A stretch of DNA of 64,000 nucleotides from JAJRTA01 sp965603125. GTDB lineage: Bacteria; Zixibacteria; MSB-5A5; GN15; FEB-12. The notes beneath the pieces were generated by a model. The model was not told the origin of the DNA. It saw only the letters and a program-made list of their open reading frames with translations, and made no database searches. The translations under genes were made by a program, and so were the position numbers. The number at the start of each line of letters is the position of its first letter. Positions within the stretch are counted from its first letter, which is position 1. Location: positions 23,833-87,832 of the forward strand of contig CBFDBU010000011.1 in assembly GCA_965603125.1 (NCBI GenBank). Reading direction: 5' to 3'. Positions 41,758 through 50,437 of this stretch are shown piece by piece.

Positions 41758-43056
41758 ATGCCCCTGAGGTCCACGATGATTCCGAGCCTGCTTCTGGTGA
41801 TGCTCGCCGGCCTTCCCTCGGCAGCCCAGCGGGAGGTGGTCGACCGAATCGTCGCCGTCGTCGGCGAGCGGGTGATATTAGGTTCCGAACTGGCCAACCA
41901 GATACGGTGGACGGCGTTTCAGACCGGGCGCGAACCGAAAACCGAACAGGAACTGGATGAACTGCAGACGGAAATCCTGGAGCAGATGATCTCCGATCAG
42001 TTGTTTCTTATCGCCGCCCAGAAGGACACCGCCATTTCGGTGCGACCTGAGGAAGTCGACGAAGAGTTGGACAATCGAATCAGTGGTATCGCCGGAAATT
42101 TCTCCTCCCATGAGGAATTCCTGGCCGCCCTCACCGCCGAGGGGATATCACTTAGGGACCTTCGCAAGAGATTCCGTGGAGAAGTTGAGAACCAGATCCT
42201 CAAGCAACGCTTTATTCAGAGCAGGCTGATCAACGTCTCAGTCTCAAAGCGCGAGGTGGAGGAGTTCTACCGCGAGTTCAAGGACTCCATCCCCGAGCAA
42301 CCGGAAGCGGTGAAGCTGGCTCACGTCCTGCTGCCCATCCAGCCATCGTCTGAAGTGGAGGACTCGACCAGGGCCTTAGCTACCCGATTGCGGCAGGAAA
42401 TCCTCGACGGGGCGGACTTTGCCGCCACCTCGGCGCAGCACTCTTCCCTGGGCGCCGGGGCCGATGGTGGCGACCTGGGCTATATTTCCCGCTCGGACGT
42501 GGTCGATGAATTCGCGCGGGCGGCGTTCAGGTTGCAGGCGGGGGATATCTCAGGAGTCGTCCGCACCCAGTTCGGTTATCACGTTATCAAGTGTGAAGGC
42601 AAGCGGGGCGACCAGCTCAAGCTGCGTCATCTCCTTTTGGCCGTGCAGCCGTCTCCGGAAGACACGGCCAGGACCACGGCACTGGCCGATTCACTGATTG
42701 AGGCCGCCCGGCAGGGCGCTTCCTTTGAAGAAATGGCCAAAGTCTATTCTGCCGATGACGACAGCCGCGTTCAGGGGGGAGAATTAGGCTGGTTTGCCGT
42801 CACCCAACTGCCCCCGGAATTCGCCGAGGTGGCCGGGTGGACGGCCGTGGGTGAATTCAGGGGGCCGATAAGCTCCCAGTTCGGACTGCATGTTCTCAAG
42901 CTGCTTGACCACCAGCCCCACAAGAAGTATACGCTCGAAGATGACTTCGACCAGATCAAGCAGATGGCCCGCCAGGATAAGACCGGTCGGTTGGTCGATT
43001 CCTGGATCGATGAAATCAAGACGAAAACCCACATCGAGTACCGCCTGGACGACTGA
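41758..43056 (+). CDS. surA: SurA-like peptidyl-prolyl isomerase
   Basis: A 432-residue chaperone/isomerase: signal peptide (SLLLVMLAGLPSAAQ), SurA N-domain (VDRIVAVVGERVILGSEL) and two PpiC domains (VKLAHVLLPIQPSSEVE with GGDLGYISRSDVVDEFARAA; LKLRHLLLAVQPSPEDT with GGELGWFAVTQLPPEFAEVA). This matches SurA, which escorts unfolded outer-membrane proteins to the BAM complex. It lies 6 bases after the lipoprotein parvulin and its stop overlaps the next start. Confidence 0.92.
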   Translation: MPLRSTMIPSLLLVMLAGLPSAAQREVVDRIVAVVGERVILGSELANQIRWTAFQTGREPKTEQELDELQTEILEQMISDQLFLIAAQKDTAISVRPEEVDEELDNRISGIAGNFSSHEEFLAALTAEGISLRDLRKRFRGEVENQILKQRFIQSRLINVSVSKREVEEFYREFKDSIPEQPEAVKLAHVLLPIQPSSEVEDSTRALATRLRQEILDGADFAATSAQHSSLGAGADGGDLGYISRSDVVDEFARAAFRLQAGDISGVVRTQFGYHVIKCEGKRGDQLKLRHLLLAVQPSPEDTARTTALADSLIEAARQGASFEEMAKVYSADDDSRVQGGELGWFAVTQLPPEFAEVAGWTAVGEFRGPISSQFGLHVLKLLDHQPHKKYTLEDDFDQIKQMARQDKTGRLVDSWIDEIKTKTHIEYRLDD

Positions 43057-43307
43057 TGCGCCTGGATGACTTCCTTTCAACCGTGGGTGTCGTGAAGCGG
43101 CGCACAATTGCGAAGGAACTGGCTCGTAACGGCCTCGTCCTGGTCAACGACCGCAAGGCAAAACCGGCCTACCGGGTGAAAGTCCGGGATGTCATATCAA
43201 TTCGAGGTACGCACCCGGTTACAATCGAGGTGCTTGATCTCCCGTCAGGCTCCGTGCCCAAAGAACACCGGGACCGGTTTTTCAAACTTCTTTCACAGGA
43301 GCAGTAG
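43056..43307 (+). CDS. S4-domain RNA-binding protein
   Basis: An 83-residue protein consisting of one S4 domain (MRLDDFLSTVGVVKRRTIAK ... GLVLVNDRKAKPAYRVKVRD). It resembles RqcP/Hsp15-type proteins that bind stalled large ribosomal subunits during ribosome rescue. The ATG overlaps the surA stop by one base, so it is translated with that operon. Family certain, cellular role inferred. Confidence 0.88.
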   Translation: MRLDDFLSTVGVVKRRTIAKELARNGLVLVNDRKAKPAYRVKVRDVISIRGTHPVTIEVLDLPSGSVPKEHRDRFFKLLSQEQ

Positions 43308-43577
43308 CCGCGGCGGAAGGCTGTTGCTTGTTGTCTCTCCCAAAACGCGTCATATTTCACGCTCGGCGGTGGCTTCGTATTTGAGAATCCCCTCAAGAAA
43401 CGGCTATCTGCCCCCACCTTTTTTTGTGACTATAGCGGCGTGGAATATAGGTATCGCCCACCGCCTGCCGTTAGGCTTGCATAATTGGCGTGAAAGTTAC
43501 TAATTATGCTAATTGGGTGGTTGTCTGTCGTGCCTTACGGCCCGGCTGCGGTTCGATGGTATAAGACGTGGACAGTT

Positions 43578-44558
43578 ATGGTATCCATGTGCAGACATGC
43601 TCTGGTGATCCTGGTAGTGCTAGCCCTCGGCAGCCCCGGTCTGAGGGCGGCCAAGTACGCTGGTGATCCGTTCTCGCTTGGTGTCGGCGCGCGCGCGCTG
43701 GCGATGGGGGGCGCCGCTGCCGCCGGGCCGTTCGATGGAACAGCCGCCTACTGGAATCCGGCCGGGATGAATCTTCTCGAGGGCCGGCATCTCGCCGCCA
43801 TGCACGCCGAGACATTCGGTTCACTGTTGAACCATGATTTTGCCGCCTACACAAACTCCCGTGTCGGGGCGAACTCGTTTATCCGGTCGTTCGGGTTCTA
43901 CGTCTACTACCTGGGAGGCGGGGGGATAAAAATTACAAAGCTGAACGAGTTCGAGCGCCCCTACGTTCTGCGCGAGGAATCGCACGGCGACTATCTGTTG
44001 GCTGCGGCGGTGGCGGGGAGGATCGCCGGGAAGGTCGACTTCGGTCTCACCGCCAAGATCATCTACCGCGACATCGGGCCGGTGTCGGGCAAGGGACTGA
44101 CAGTTGACGCCGGGCTGCTGTACCAACCCCGCGAGTATCTCCGACTCGGTTTGATGGTGACCGATATCACAACCGGGTTCATTCGATATCCGGGCTACAC
44201 CGGCGAGGGCTTTCAAACCTCCGGCAGCACCGAGTCGATCTACCCCACCATCAAGCCGGGCCTCCTGCTTGAGCACACCCACCGCGATTTCACCGGTCGC
44301 TTTGCCGCCGCCGGTGACGTGAAGTTCGAGAACCTCGGCGAGGCGGCCCAGCTTTCCGCCGGCTCGGCGTCGCTTGACGGCCATTTCGGATGCGAGATAG
44401 ACTACCGGGGGATGGTCTTCGGGCGACTTGGTTTCGACATGGGTCGGTTCACCACCGGTGTCGGGATCGACGTAAGCAGACTCACGGTTGATTTTGCCTA
44501 CCTGCACCATAGTGATCTGGACGAGACCTTCCGTGTCAGCGCCGAGTACAGTTGGTGA
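43578..44558 (+). CDS. PorV/PorQ-like outer-membrane beta-barrel protein
   Basis: A 326-residue exported protein with a signal peptide (ALVILVVLALGSPGLRAA) and the family opening DPFSLGVGARALAMGGAAAA, followed by AAYWNPAGMNLLEGRHLAAM, then alternating beta strands to a terminal aromatic (SAEYSW). PorV/PorQ-type proteins act in type IX secretion or as FadL-like barrels. No other secretion genes are next to it, so the substrate is not known. Start chosen at ATG 43578 (in-frame ATG at 43506 would precede the signal peptide). The 270-base gap before it holds no gene. Confidence 0.85.
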   Translation: MVSMCRHALVILVVLALGSPGLRAAKYAGDPFSLGVGARALAMGGAAAAGPFDGTAAYWNPAGMNLLEGRHLAAMHAETFGSLLNHDFAAYTNSRVGANSFIRSFGFYVYYLGGGGIKITKLNEFERPYVLREESHGDYLLAAAVAGRIAGKVDFGLTAKIIYRDIGPVSGKGLTVDAGLLYQPREYLRLGLMVTDITTGFIRYPGYTGEGFQTSGSTESIYPTIKPGLLLEHTHRDFTGRFAAAGDVKFENLGEAAQLSAGSASLDGHFGCEIDYRGMVFGRLGFDMGRFTTGVGIDVSRLTVDFAYLHHSDLDETFRVSAEYSW

Positions 44559-44728
44559 AAGGGCAGGGACGCATCAAACGCCTTTTTTGCACTCGCACGG
44601 CTTCCTACATTATCAGAACGGAGACGGTTAAGAATCATTGACCGGGGTTGCACAGATTCATAGATTGGAACGTAATTTGGAAGAACAGGGCGTCCAAAGC
44701 GTGGGCGAACAACAAGCGGAGTAAGCAC

Positions 44729-45613
44729 ATGTTAAAAACACTATTAGTGGCGGCGGTACTGGGCACGCTGATCGCGAGCTACTCCTGCAATCGCAAGCCA
44801 CCGCCTGACACGATTCCGGTTGATATGCCGTCGGTCACTATGAACGCCGCCTGGTCGCCGTCCGGTGAGCAGATTGCCGTATGCTGGAGTGGTCGCCCCC
44901 CGCGAAGGCACGGTATCTACCTTATCGATACCGCTACCTGGGAAACGACAGAGCTCTTCGTGGTTGACGATTTTTCGACGTTCTCGACAGTAAACTGGTC
45001 ACCGGACGGGCAATGGCTGCTCTTCTCGTACAGTGCCCAGATATACAAAATGAAGTCTAACGGGGACAGTCTCACACAGTTGACGTTTTCAAGTCGTCAG
45101 TTCCATTCTGACTGGGCGGATTCGGATACGCTGATCGCATACCGGATTTCCATAGGGGATTCTTCCGGAATCTGGATTATGAGAGAAGACGGAAGATCTA
45201 AAAGGTCTGTTGTACGACACGGCTCGTCGCCGTCGTTTGCAGAAGGCGACAGTATCTTGTTTATAGAGTATACCGACTCTCCATCAAAGAGGGCGCACCT
45301 TGCAATGTTAAACATACCGGATTCGTCGCTCAGGTCCGTTTACAGTTGGACAGTAGGGCGACCGTACGATCTGTATAGTTACCCACGGATGAGCAGCGCT
45401 AGACAAGAGATCGCTTGGTCCATTGATCTGGATGTGTGGACCATGACGATGGATGGCGCCAACCTGCGTCCTCTCACCTCCGGGGGAGGGGAGAATCCCG
45501 ATTGGTCGCCTGATGGGCGCAAGATAATCTATGTCAAACCAACTGTGGAAGGAGGGAGTCTATGGATAATGAATTCCGATGGCTCCGGTAAAACGCCGGT
45601 ACCGGGGTGGTAG
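44729..45613 (+). CDS. TolB-like beta-propeller lipoprotein, copy 1
   Basis: A 294-residue predicted lipoprotein: short signal with lipobox LIASYSCNR, then propeller repeats with the WSPSGEQIAV, WSPDGQWLLFSY and WSPDGRKIIYV signature of WD40-like/TolB proteins. GGAG precedes ATG 44729. The next gene is a paralog sharing 454 identical bases with it. Role unknown; such proteins often bind peptides or other envelope proteins. Confidence 0.85.
   Translation: MLKTLLVAAVLGTLIASYSCNRKPPPDTIPVDMPSVTMNAAWSPSGEQIAVCWSGRPPRRHGIYLIDTATWETTELFVVDDFSTFSTVNWSPDGQWLLFSYSAQIYKMKSNGDSLTQLTFSSRQFHSDWADSDTLIAYRISIGDSSGIWIMREDGRSKRSVVRHGSSPSFAEGDSILFIEYTDSPSKRAHLAMLNIPDSSLRSVYSWTVGRPYDLYSYPRMSSARQEIAWSIDLDVWTMTMDGANLRPLTSGGGENPDWSPDGRKIIYVKPTVEGGSLWIMNSDGSGKTPVPGW
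44815..45268 (+). repeat. 454-bp perfect duplication, copy 1
   Basis: Identical at every base I compared to 45738-46191, offset 923 bases. The identity starts and stops sharply inside both propeller genes; outside it the copies differ at many positions. Confidence 0.9.
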
Positions 45614-45651
45614 AGGCAATCGTATGTAACTGATACAAGCGGAGGAAGCAC

Positions 45652-46536
45652 ATGCTAAAAGCACTATTAGTGGCGGCGACACTGGGACTGTTGATAACAT
45701 TCTGCTCCTGCGACCGCAAGTCGTCTTCTTACACGACTCCGGTTGATATGCCGTCGGTCACTATGAACGCCGCCTGGTCGCCGTCCGGTGAGCAGATTGC
45801 CGTATGCTGGAGTGGTCGCCCCCCGCGAAGGCACGGTATCTACCTTATCGATACCGCTACCTGGGAAACGACAGAGCTCTTCGTGGTTGACGATTTTTCG
45901 ACGTTCTCGACAGTAAACTGGTCACCGGACGGGCAATGGCTGCTCTTCTCGTACAGTGCCCAGATATACAAAATGAAGTCTAACGGGGACAGTCTCACAC
46001 AGTTGACGTTTTCAAGTCGTCAGTTCCATTCTGACTGGGCGGATTCGGATACGCTGATCGCATACCGGATTTCCATAGGGGATTCTTCCGGAATCTGGAT
46101 TATGAGAGAAGACGGAAGATCTAAAAGGTCTGTTGTACGACACGGCTCGTCGCCGTCGTTTGCAGAAGGCGACAGTATCTTGTTTATAGAGCGTACCGAC
46201 TCACCGTCAAAGAGGTCACACCTTGCAATATTGAACATACCGGACTCGTCGCTAAGGTCCGTTTACAGTTGGACGACAGGACAACCTTACAGTGTTTACA
46301 GGTACCCCCGTTTTTCCAGCGAGCGCAAAGAAATCGTCTGGTCAATTGACTGGAATGTCTGGACTATTAAAACCGATGGATCCTCTCGGCGTGCTCTCAC
46401 ATCTGATGGTGGAGCAAGACCCGACTGGTCACCTGGTGGTCAGAAAGTAGTCTACGTAAAACCAACTGTGGGAGGAGGGAACCTATGGATCATGAACGCT
46501 GACGGCTCCGGTAAAACGCCGGTGCCGGGGTGGTAA
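45652..46536 (+). CDS. TolB-like beta-propeller lipoprotein, copy 2
   Basis: A 294-residue paralog of the preceding gene, same length and architecture: lipobox region FCSCDRK, WSPSGEQ, WSPDGQW and WSPGGQKVVYV repeats. It starts after GGAGG in AAGCGGAGGAAGCACATG. About half of the protein is identical to copy 1; the N-terminal signal and C-terminal third have diverged. It lies 38 bases after copy 1 and may be in one operon with it. Confidence 0.85.
   Translation: MLKALLVAATLGLLITFCSCDRKSSSYTTPVDMPSVTMNAAWSPSGEQIAVCWSGRPPRRHGIYLIDTATWETTELFVVDDFSTFSTVNWSPDGQWLLFSYSAQIYKMKSNGDSLTQLTFSSRQFHSDWADSDTLIAYRISIGDSSGIWIMREDGRSKRSVVRHGSSPSFAEGDSILFIERTDSPSKRSHLAILNIPDSSLRSVYSWTTGQPYSVYRYPRFSSERKEIVWSIDWNVWTIKTDGSSRRALTSDGGARPDWSPGGQKVVYVKPTVGGGNLWIMNADGSGKTPVPGW
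45738..46191 (+). repeat. 454-bp perfect duplication, copy 2
   Basis: Second copy of the identical segment of 44815-45268, suggesting recent gene conversion between tandem paralogs. Confidence 0.9.
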
Positions 46537-46576
46537 TGCAATCGTATGTAACTGAGACAAAAGGAGGATGGGAACC

Positions 46577-49500
46577 ATGAAAAAGGCTATATGTTCCTGG
46601 GTGGCTATTGTGATAGTGTGTCTGTGCTTCATGTACACAGCAACGCCATCCAGGTCAATCAATGAAATTGAGCGTGAGCTGTTCGTGAAGTTCACGGCAC
46701 CGATTATCGTGATGCCGGAGGGTATCGAATCAGGAGGCAGTGAGCTAATCTCGCTGCCGGACCATCCGGCGGGCAAACTGCTCCTCGAATCCAATCTAAT
46801 CAACATCCGTCACATTTTCCCGGAGTATATGCGCCGAGACAGCGTTACATATAATCCGTACGGGATTGCGGTCAGGGTTCCGAACCATTCCGGCGAATTC
46901 GTGTTGACGTTCGGCGACAGAGGTTCCAGGGATGAAATACTGAATGAATTGCAGGGGACACCTGATGTGCTATGGGTAGAGCCTAATGAGCCCGAAGTGC
47001 CATGTGTCGTCCCGGACGATCCTTTCTTCTGGATGCAATGGTCGTTGGATGATGAATACGACCATGATATTGACGCACCTGAAGCATGGGATATAGAGAC
47101 TGGCTCTGAGAATACTATCATAGCCATAATCGATGAGGGTGTCCTGTCGTCTCATGAGGACCTGTCTTGGCGAGTTTATGGGGATGCAAACTCCAGCGAC
47201 CACGGGACCCATGTAGCGGGAATCGCAGCGGCCACAGGTAACAATGATACAGGTATCGCCGGAGTTCATTGGTGCGCTTCCTTACTCAACAAGTATGCGA
47301 ACAATGATGCGTCGATAAGTGCCACGAAAACCAGGGAAGCTGTGGATGCCGGAGCCCACATCCTGAACAACAGTTATGGCAATTACACCTGGTATTCGTT
47401 CTTTTTCATCGAAGTAGCTTATGCCTACAAAATGAACCGCGTGTTCGTCGGTTCCAAAGGAAACGATGGATCCGGTTCGGTCCACTATCCATCAGATTAT
47501 GAGCACGCCTTTGGGGTAGGAGGGTCAACGTCAGAGGATTTTTATTGGCCATCCTCAAACTACGGCGCAGGCATAGACGTTAGCGCCCCTGCCGTAGAAA
47601 TCCTCTCCACAATGGCTACGACTCCCTCCAGCTACGCTTGGATGTCCGGAACATCTATGGCTGCGTCACATGTCTCCGGGCTTGCCGCCCTTCTTCATAG
47701 CCATGAACCCACGCTCAACAACGACGACATTATGTACATAATAAGGTACTCGGCCGACGACATTGATGAGGATCCGGCAGATGTAGGCTATGATGAACGC
47801 ACCGGTTGGGGGCGGATCAATGCTCGCAAGGCCCTGGAGTTTCTGGAGCCGCCTTATCGGCTGGACCACTTCACGACAACGGGCGGAGGGATTCACTACA
47901 CACATCCTTATTCTTATGAATGGTTCCTGGATGTATCCGGCTTGGCGCCAGTCAATTACTGGACGTTTTGCCATGAGATCAGAACAGATGTGACTTTCCC
48001 GCACGAGTATGCCGAGGTGCCGTTAGTATGGGGTCGTGGCAACGCATCGATTGGTTATTCTGACGCGCTGATTCACTCAGATGCCGGCTATGTCGGCGTG
48101 GTCGATGGATCACTGACCACCACAGGTTGCACATTGAGAACATACGTATATGACGTGTATACCGTTTCGGGGGGACATGTAGGCTGGTTCCCCTGCGAGC
48201 CCTTGCAGGTGCAGTATGCGTACACGGTGCTCGCACCTGTTGATCAGGATGGTGATGGGATAGATGACGATATGGACATATGCCCTTACACGTACAACCC
48301 GGAGCAGGATTCGGCCGCGCTGAGAGAATGGAGTGCGCTGTATTACGGTACTGATGGTTTCCACGACGCTAAATCGGTGCTGCCGATGTATGACGGCAGC
48401 TACCTCGTGGCCGGCAGTCAGCCGGACCCGGTGGCCGGGTGCTATTACCATCTGTGGAAGGTGGACCCGTGCGGAGGCGTTATCTGGGATCGGCCATGCT
48501 GCGGGCCTCCGTTCAAAACTACTCCCGGCAACAAACATACCCTTCCCACTGGTGCCGTTTCTGATGAGCGGAACTATTACCAGAAGCATCCGATGGTCGA
48601 ACCCACCGCTGACAGCGGCTTCATCGTGCTGACCAATGATGGGTCACTCGCACTGGTGAAGTTGGATCACCTCGGTAACCAGCAGTGGTACCAGCACGTC
48701 CAAAATGGTTGGCCTGGCTTCAGTGTACATCAGACGTCCGACGGTGGATACCTGGCCACGATTCGCAGCGATTATCCCGATAGTAGGTTTCTGGAGTGGC
48801 GCGACGCTGATGGTAACCTCACGTGGTGGAGGGACATGGGCGCTTTCACCTACGGTCCATACAACGGTATGGACGCTCGCGAAACCTCCGACGGCGGGAC
48901 AATCTTCGTTACCGATTGGCCTACCGGCGGCCCCACCGGTACCGATATTCGCGTCGTCAAACTGGACGCCGGGCGTAATGTCGAATGGGACCAAACCTAC
49001 GATGGGTTGGATACCGATCAGCCGCTGGTTGTTTTTGAGGACACGGGTTCAGGCTATGTGATCGCCGGGAACGTGATCAGGTCCGGCAATAACTGGGACA
49101 TGCGATTGATGAAGATCAACACCTCTGGTAGTCAGGTGTTATGGGACAGCATTTACGGCGGCCCCGATGACCAGTTCATGGCCTCCGCTATCCCCACCGC
49201 TGACGGCTTTCTTCTCATCGGTTGCACAGACGGACCAGGCGCAGTAGCCTTCGATCTCTTTGTGATAGAGACCAATAAACAGGGTGAACAGCAGTGGTGG
49301 CGGATGTACAACGGAATCGAAACGGCATGTGGCCAATCATGCGCAGCGACCGATGATGGCGGCTTCATCCTGGGCGGTACTTCGTCGGAGGCCGGCAATC
49401 CCGACAACCGCGCCGGGATGGTCATCAAGATAATGCAACCTTCCTCCTGCTGCATTAGGAGAGGTGATGTGAACCACGATGGCGCCCCACTCATAGACGT

Positions 49501-49672
49501 GGCCGACCTTGTCTACCTGGTGGATTACATGTACGTGCAGGGGTCTCCACCGCCTTGTTGGGACGAGGGCGACGTGGATGGCAGCGGGATACCTCCCATA
49601 GACATGGGCGACCTGGTGTATTTGGTGGACTACATGTTCTCGGGGGGCCCCCTGCCACCGCCCTGTCCCTGA
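46577..49672 (+). CDS. Secreted S8 subtilisin-like protease with dockerin-like C-terminus
   Basis: A 1031-residue exported protease. After a signal peptide (VAIVIVCLCFMYTATPS) and a propeptide come the catalytic motifs IIAIIDEGV (Asp), SSDHGTHVAGIAA (His) and GTSMAASHVSGLAALL (Ser). A beta-rich middle and a seven-unit-like propeller (repeated DGGYLAT, DGGTIFV, DDGGFILGG) follow. It ends in two EF-hand-like repeats (GDVNHDGAPLIDVADLVYLV and GDVDGSGIPPIDMGDLVYLV), which resemble dockerin modules common in Zixibacteria exported proteins. Start ATG 46577 with AGGAGG 9 bases before. Confidence 0.92.
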   Translation: MKKAICSWVAIVIVCLCFMYTATPSRSINEIERELFVKFTAPIIVMPEGIESGGSELISLPDHPAGKLLLESNLINIRHIFPEYMRRDSVTYNPYGIAVRVPNHSGEFVLTFGDRGSRDEILNELQGTPDVLWVEPNEPEVPCVVPDDPFFWMQWSLDDEYDHDIDAPEAWDIETGSENTIIAIIDEGVLSSHEDLSWRVYGDANSSDHGTHVAGIAAATGNNDTGIAGVHWCASLLNKYANNDASISATKTREAVDAGAHILNNSYGNYTWYSFFFIEVAYAYKMNRVFVGSKGNDGSGSVHYPSDYEHAFGVGGSTSEDFYWPSSNYGAGIDVSAPAVEILSTMATTPSSYAWMSGTSMAASHVSGLAALLHSHEPTLNNDDIMYIIRYSADDIDEDPADVGYDERTGWGRINARKALEFLEPPYRLDHFTTTGGGIHYTHPYSYEWFLDVSGLAPVNYWTFCHEIRTDVTFPHEYAEVPLVWGRGNASIGYSDALIHSDAGYVGVVDGSLTTTGCTLRTYVYDVYTVSGGHVGWFPCEPLQVQYAYTVLAPVDQDGDGIDDDMDICPYTYNPEQDSAALREWSALYYGTDGFHDAKSVLPMYDGSYLVAGSQPDPVAGCYYHLWKVDPCGGVIWDRPCCGPPFKTTPGNKHTLPTGAVSDERNYYQKHPMVEPTADSGFIVLTNDGSLALVKLDHLGNQQWYQHVQNGWPGFSVHQTSDGGYLATIRSDYPDSRFLEWRDADGNLTWWRDMGAFTYGPYNGMDARETSDGGTIFVTDWPTGGPTGTDIRVVKLDAGRNVEWDQTYDGLDTDQPLVVFEDTGSGYVIAGNVIRSGNNWDMRLMKINTSGSQVLWDSIYGGPDDQFMASAIPTADGFLLIGCTDGPGAVAFDLFVIETNKQGEQQWWRMYNGIETACGQSCAATDDGGFILGGTSSEAGNPDNRAGMVIKIMQPSSCCIRRGDVNHDGAPLIDVADLVYLVDYMYVQGSPPPCWDEGDVDGSGIPPIDMGDLVYLVDYMFSGGPLPPPCP

Positions 49673-49704
49673 CGTGGCGCGGTGTTGCAACCAGCACAGG
49701 CAAC

Positions 49705-49733
49705 AAAGGCCGTCCGTCAAAGGGCGGCCTTTT
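49705..49733. terminator. Bidirectional hairpin terminator
   Basis: AAAGGCCGTCC pairs with GGGCGGCCTTTT around GTCAAA, with A-run before and T-run after, so it can end the protease transcript and the convergent minus-strand operon. Confidence 0.8.
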
Positions 49734-49768
49734 CATAGGCCGCACACCATCCCCATACCAAAGTAAGC

Positions 49769-50437
49769 TCACTCCGAGCCGAGTGACCCCACCACAACGA
49801 ATCCAAGTATCAGCAACACCACAAACGCAATAGCCAGCAGATTGAAGTATCGGTCGATGAACTGCCGGATACGTTCACCATACCTGCGATACAGCAGGCC
49901 AATGAGACCGGCCACGATGAAGAACCGCAGGGAGCGGCTGATGGCGGAGGCGAAAAGAAAAGGTATGAAGGCCATATTGAAAAAACCGGCTGCTATCGTG
50001 AACACCTTGTACGGTATGGGCGTGAAACCGGCAATGCCCACCGCCCAGGAACCCACGTGCATCCCTAACATCTCTTTCTCATTGAACCAGTAGCGGGCGC
50101 TACCAAGCAGTTCGGCGGGATCGCTGCCGGAGAGCGATGCTGTCAGCGCTAACATCTTCTCGCCGATCAGTTCGAATGCATAGTGACCGATAAGGTAACC
50201 CAACACGCCGCCGACAATCGAACCGCACGAGCATACCAGCGCGAAGCGGAACCATTTCCGGTAAGCCCCCATGCAGAGAGCTATGAGCAACGCGTCAGGT
50301 GGAATCGGAAAGAACGACGCTTCCGCCAGCGAGAGAAAGAAAAGAGCTGTCAGCCCGTGTCTGGAATCACCCCACTGAAGTACCCAGTCGTAGAGGGAGC
50401 GCATCCAGCGCAAAGGCGCTGTCAGTATTGCCGTCAT
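49769..50437 (-). CDS. DedA/VTT-family membrane protein (YqaA-like)
   Basis: A 222-residue membrane protein with about five hydrophobic helices. The family signature appears as AEASFFPIPPDALLIALCMG and GSWAVGIAGFTPIPYKVFTI. VTT/DedA proteins move lipids across membranes; YqaA-like members are uncharacterised. It overlaps the preceding CNNM gene by 4 bases, so they are co-translated. Confidence 0.87.
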   Translation of the reverse strand: MTAILTAPLRWMRSLYDWVLQWGDSRHGLTALFFLSLAEASFFPIPPDALLIALCMGAYRKWFRFALVCSCGSIVGGVLGYLIGHYAFELIGEKMLALTASLSGSDPAELLGSARYWFNEKEMLGMHVGSWAVGIAGFTPIPYKVFTIAAGFFNMAFIPFLFASAISRSLRFFIVAGLIGLLYRRYGERIRQFIDRYFNLLAIAFVVLLILGFVVVGSLGSE

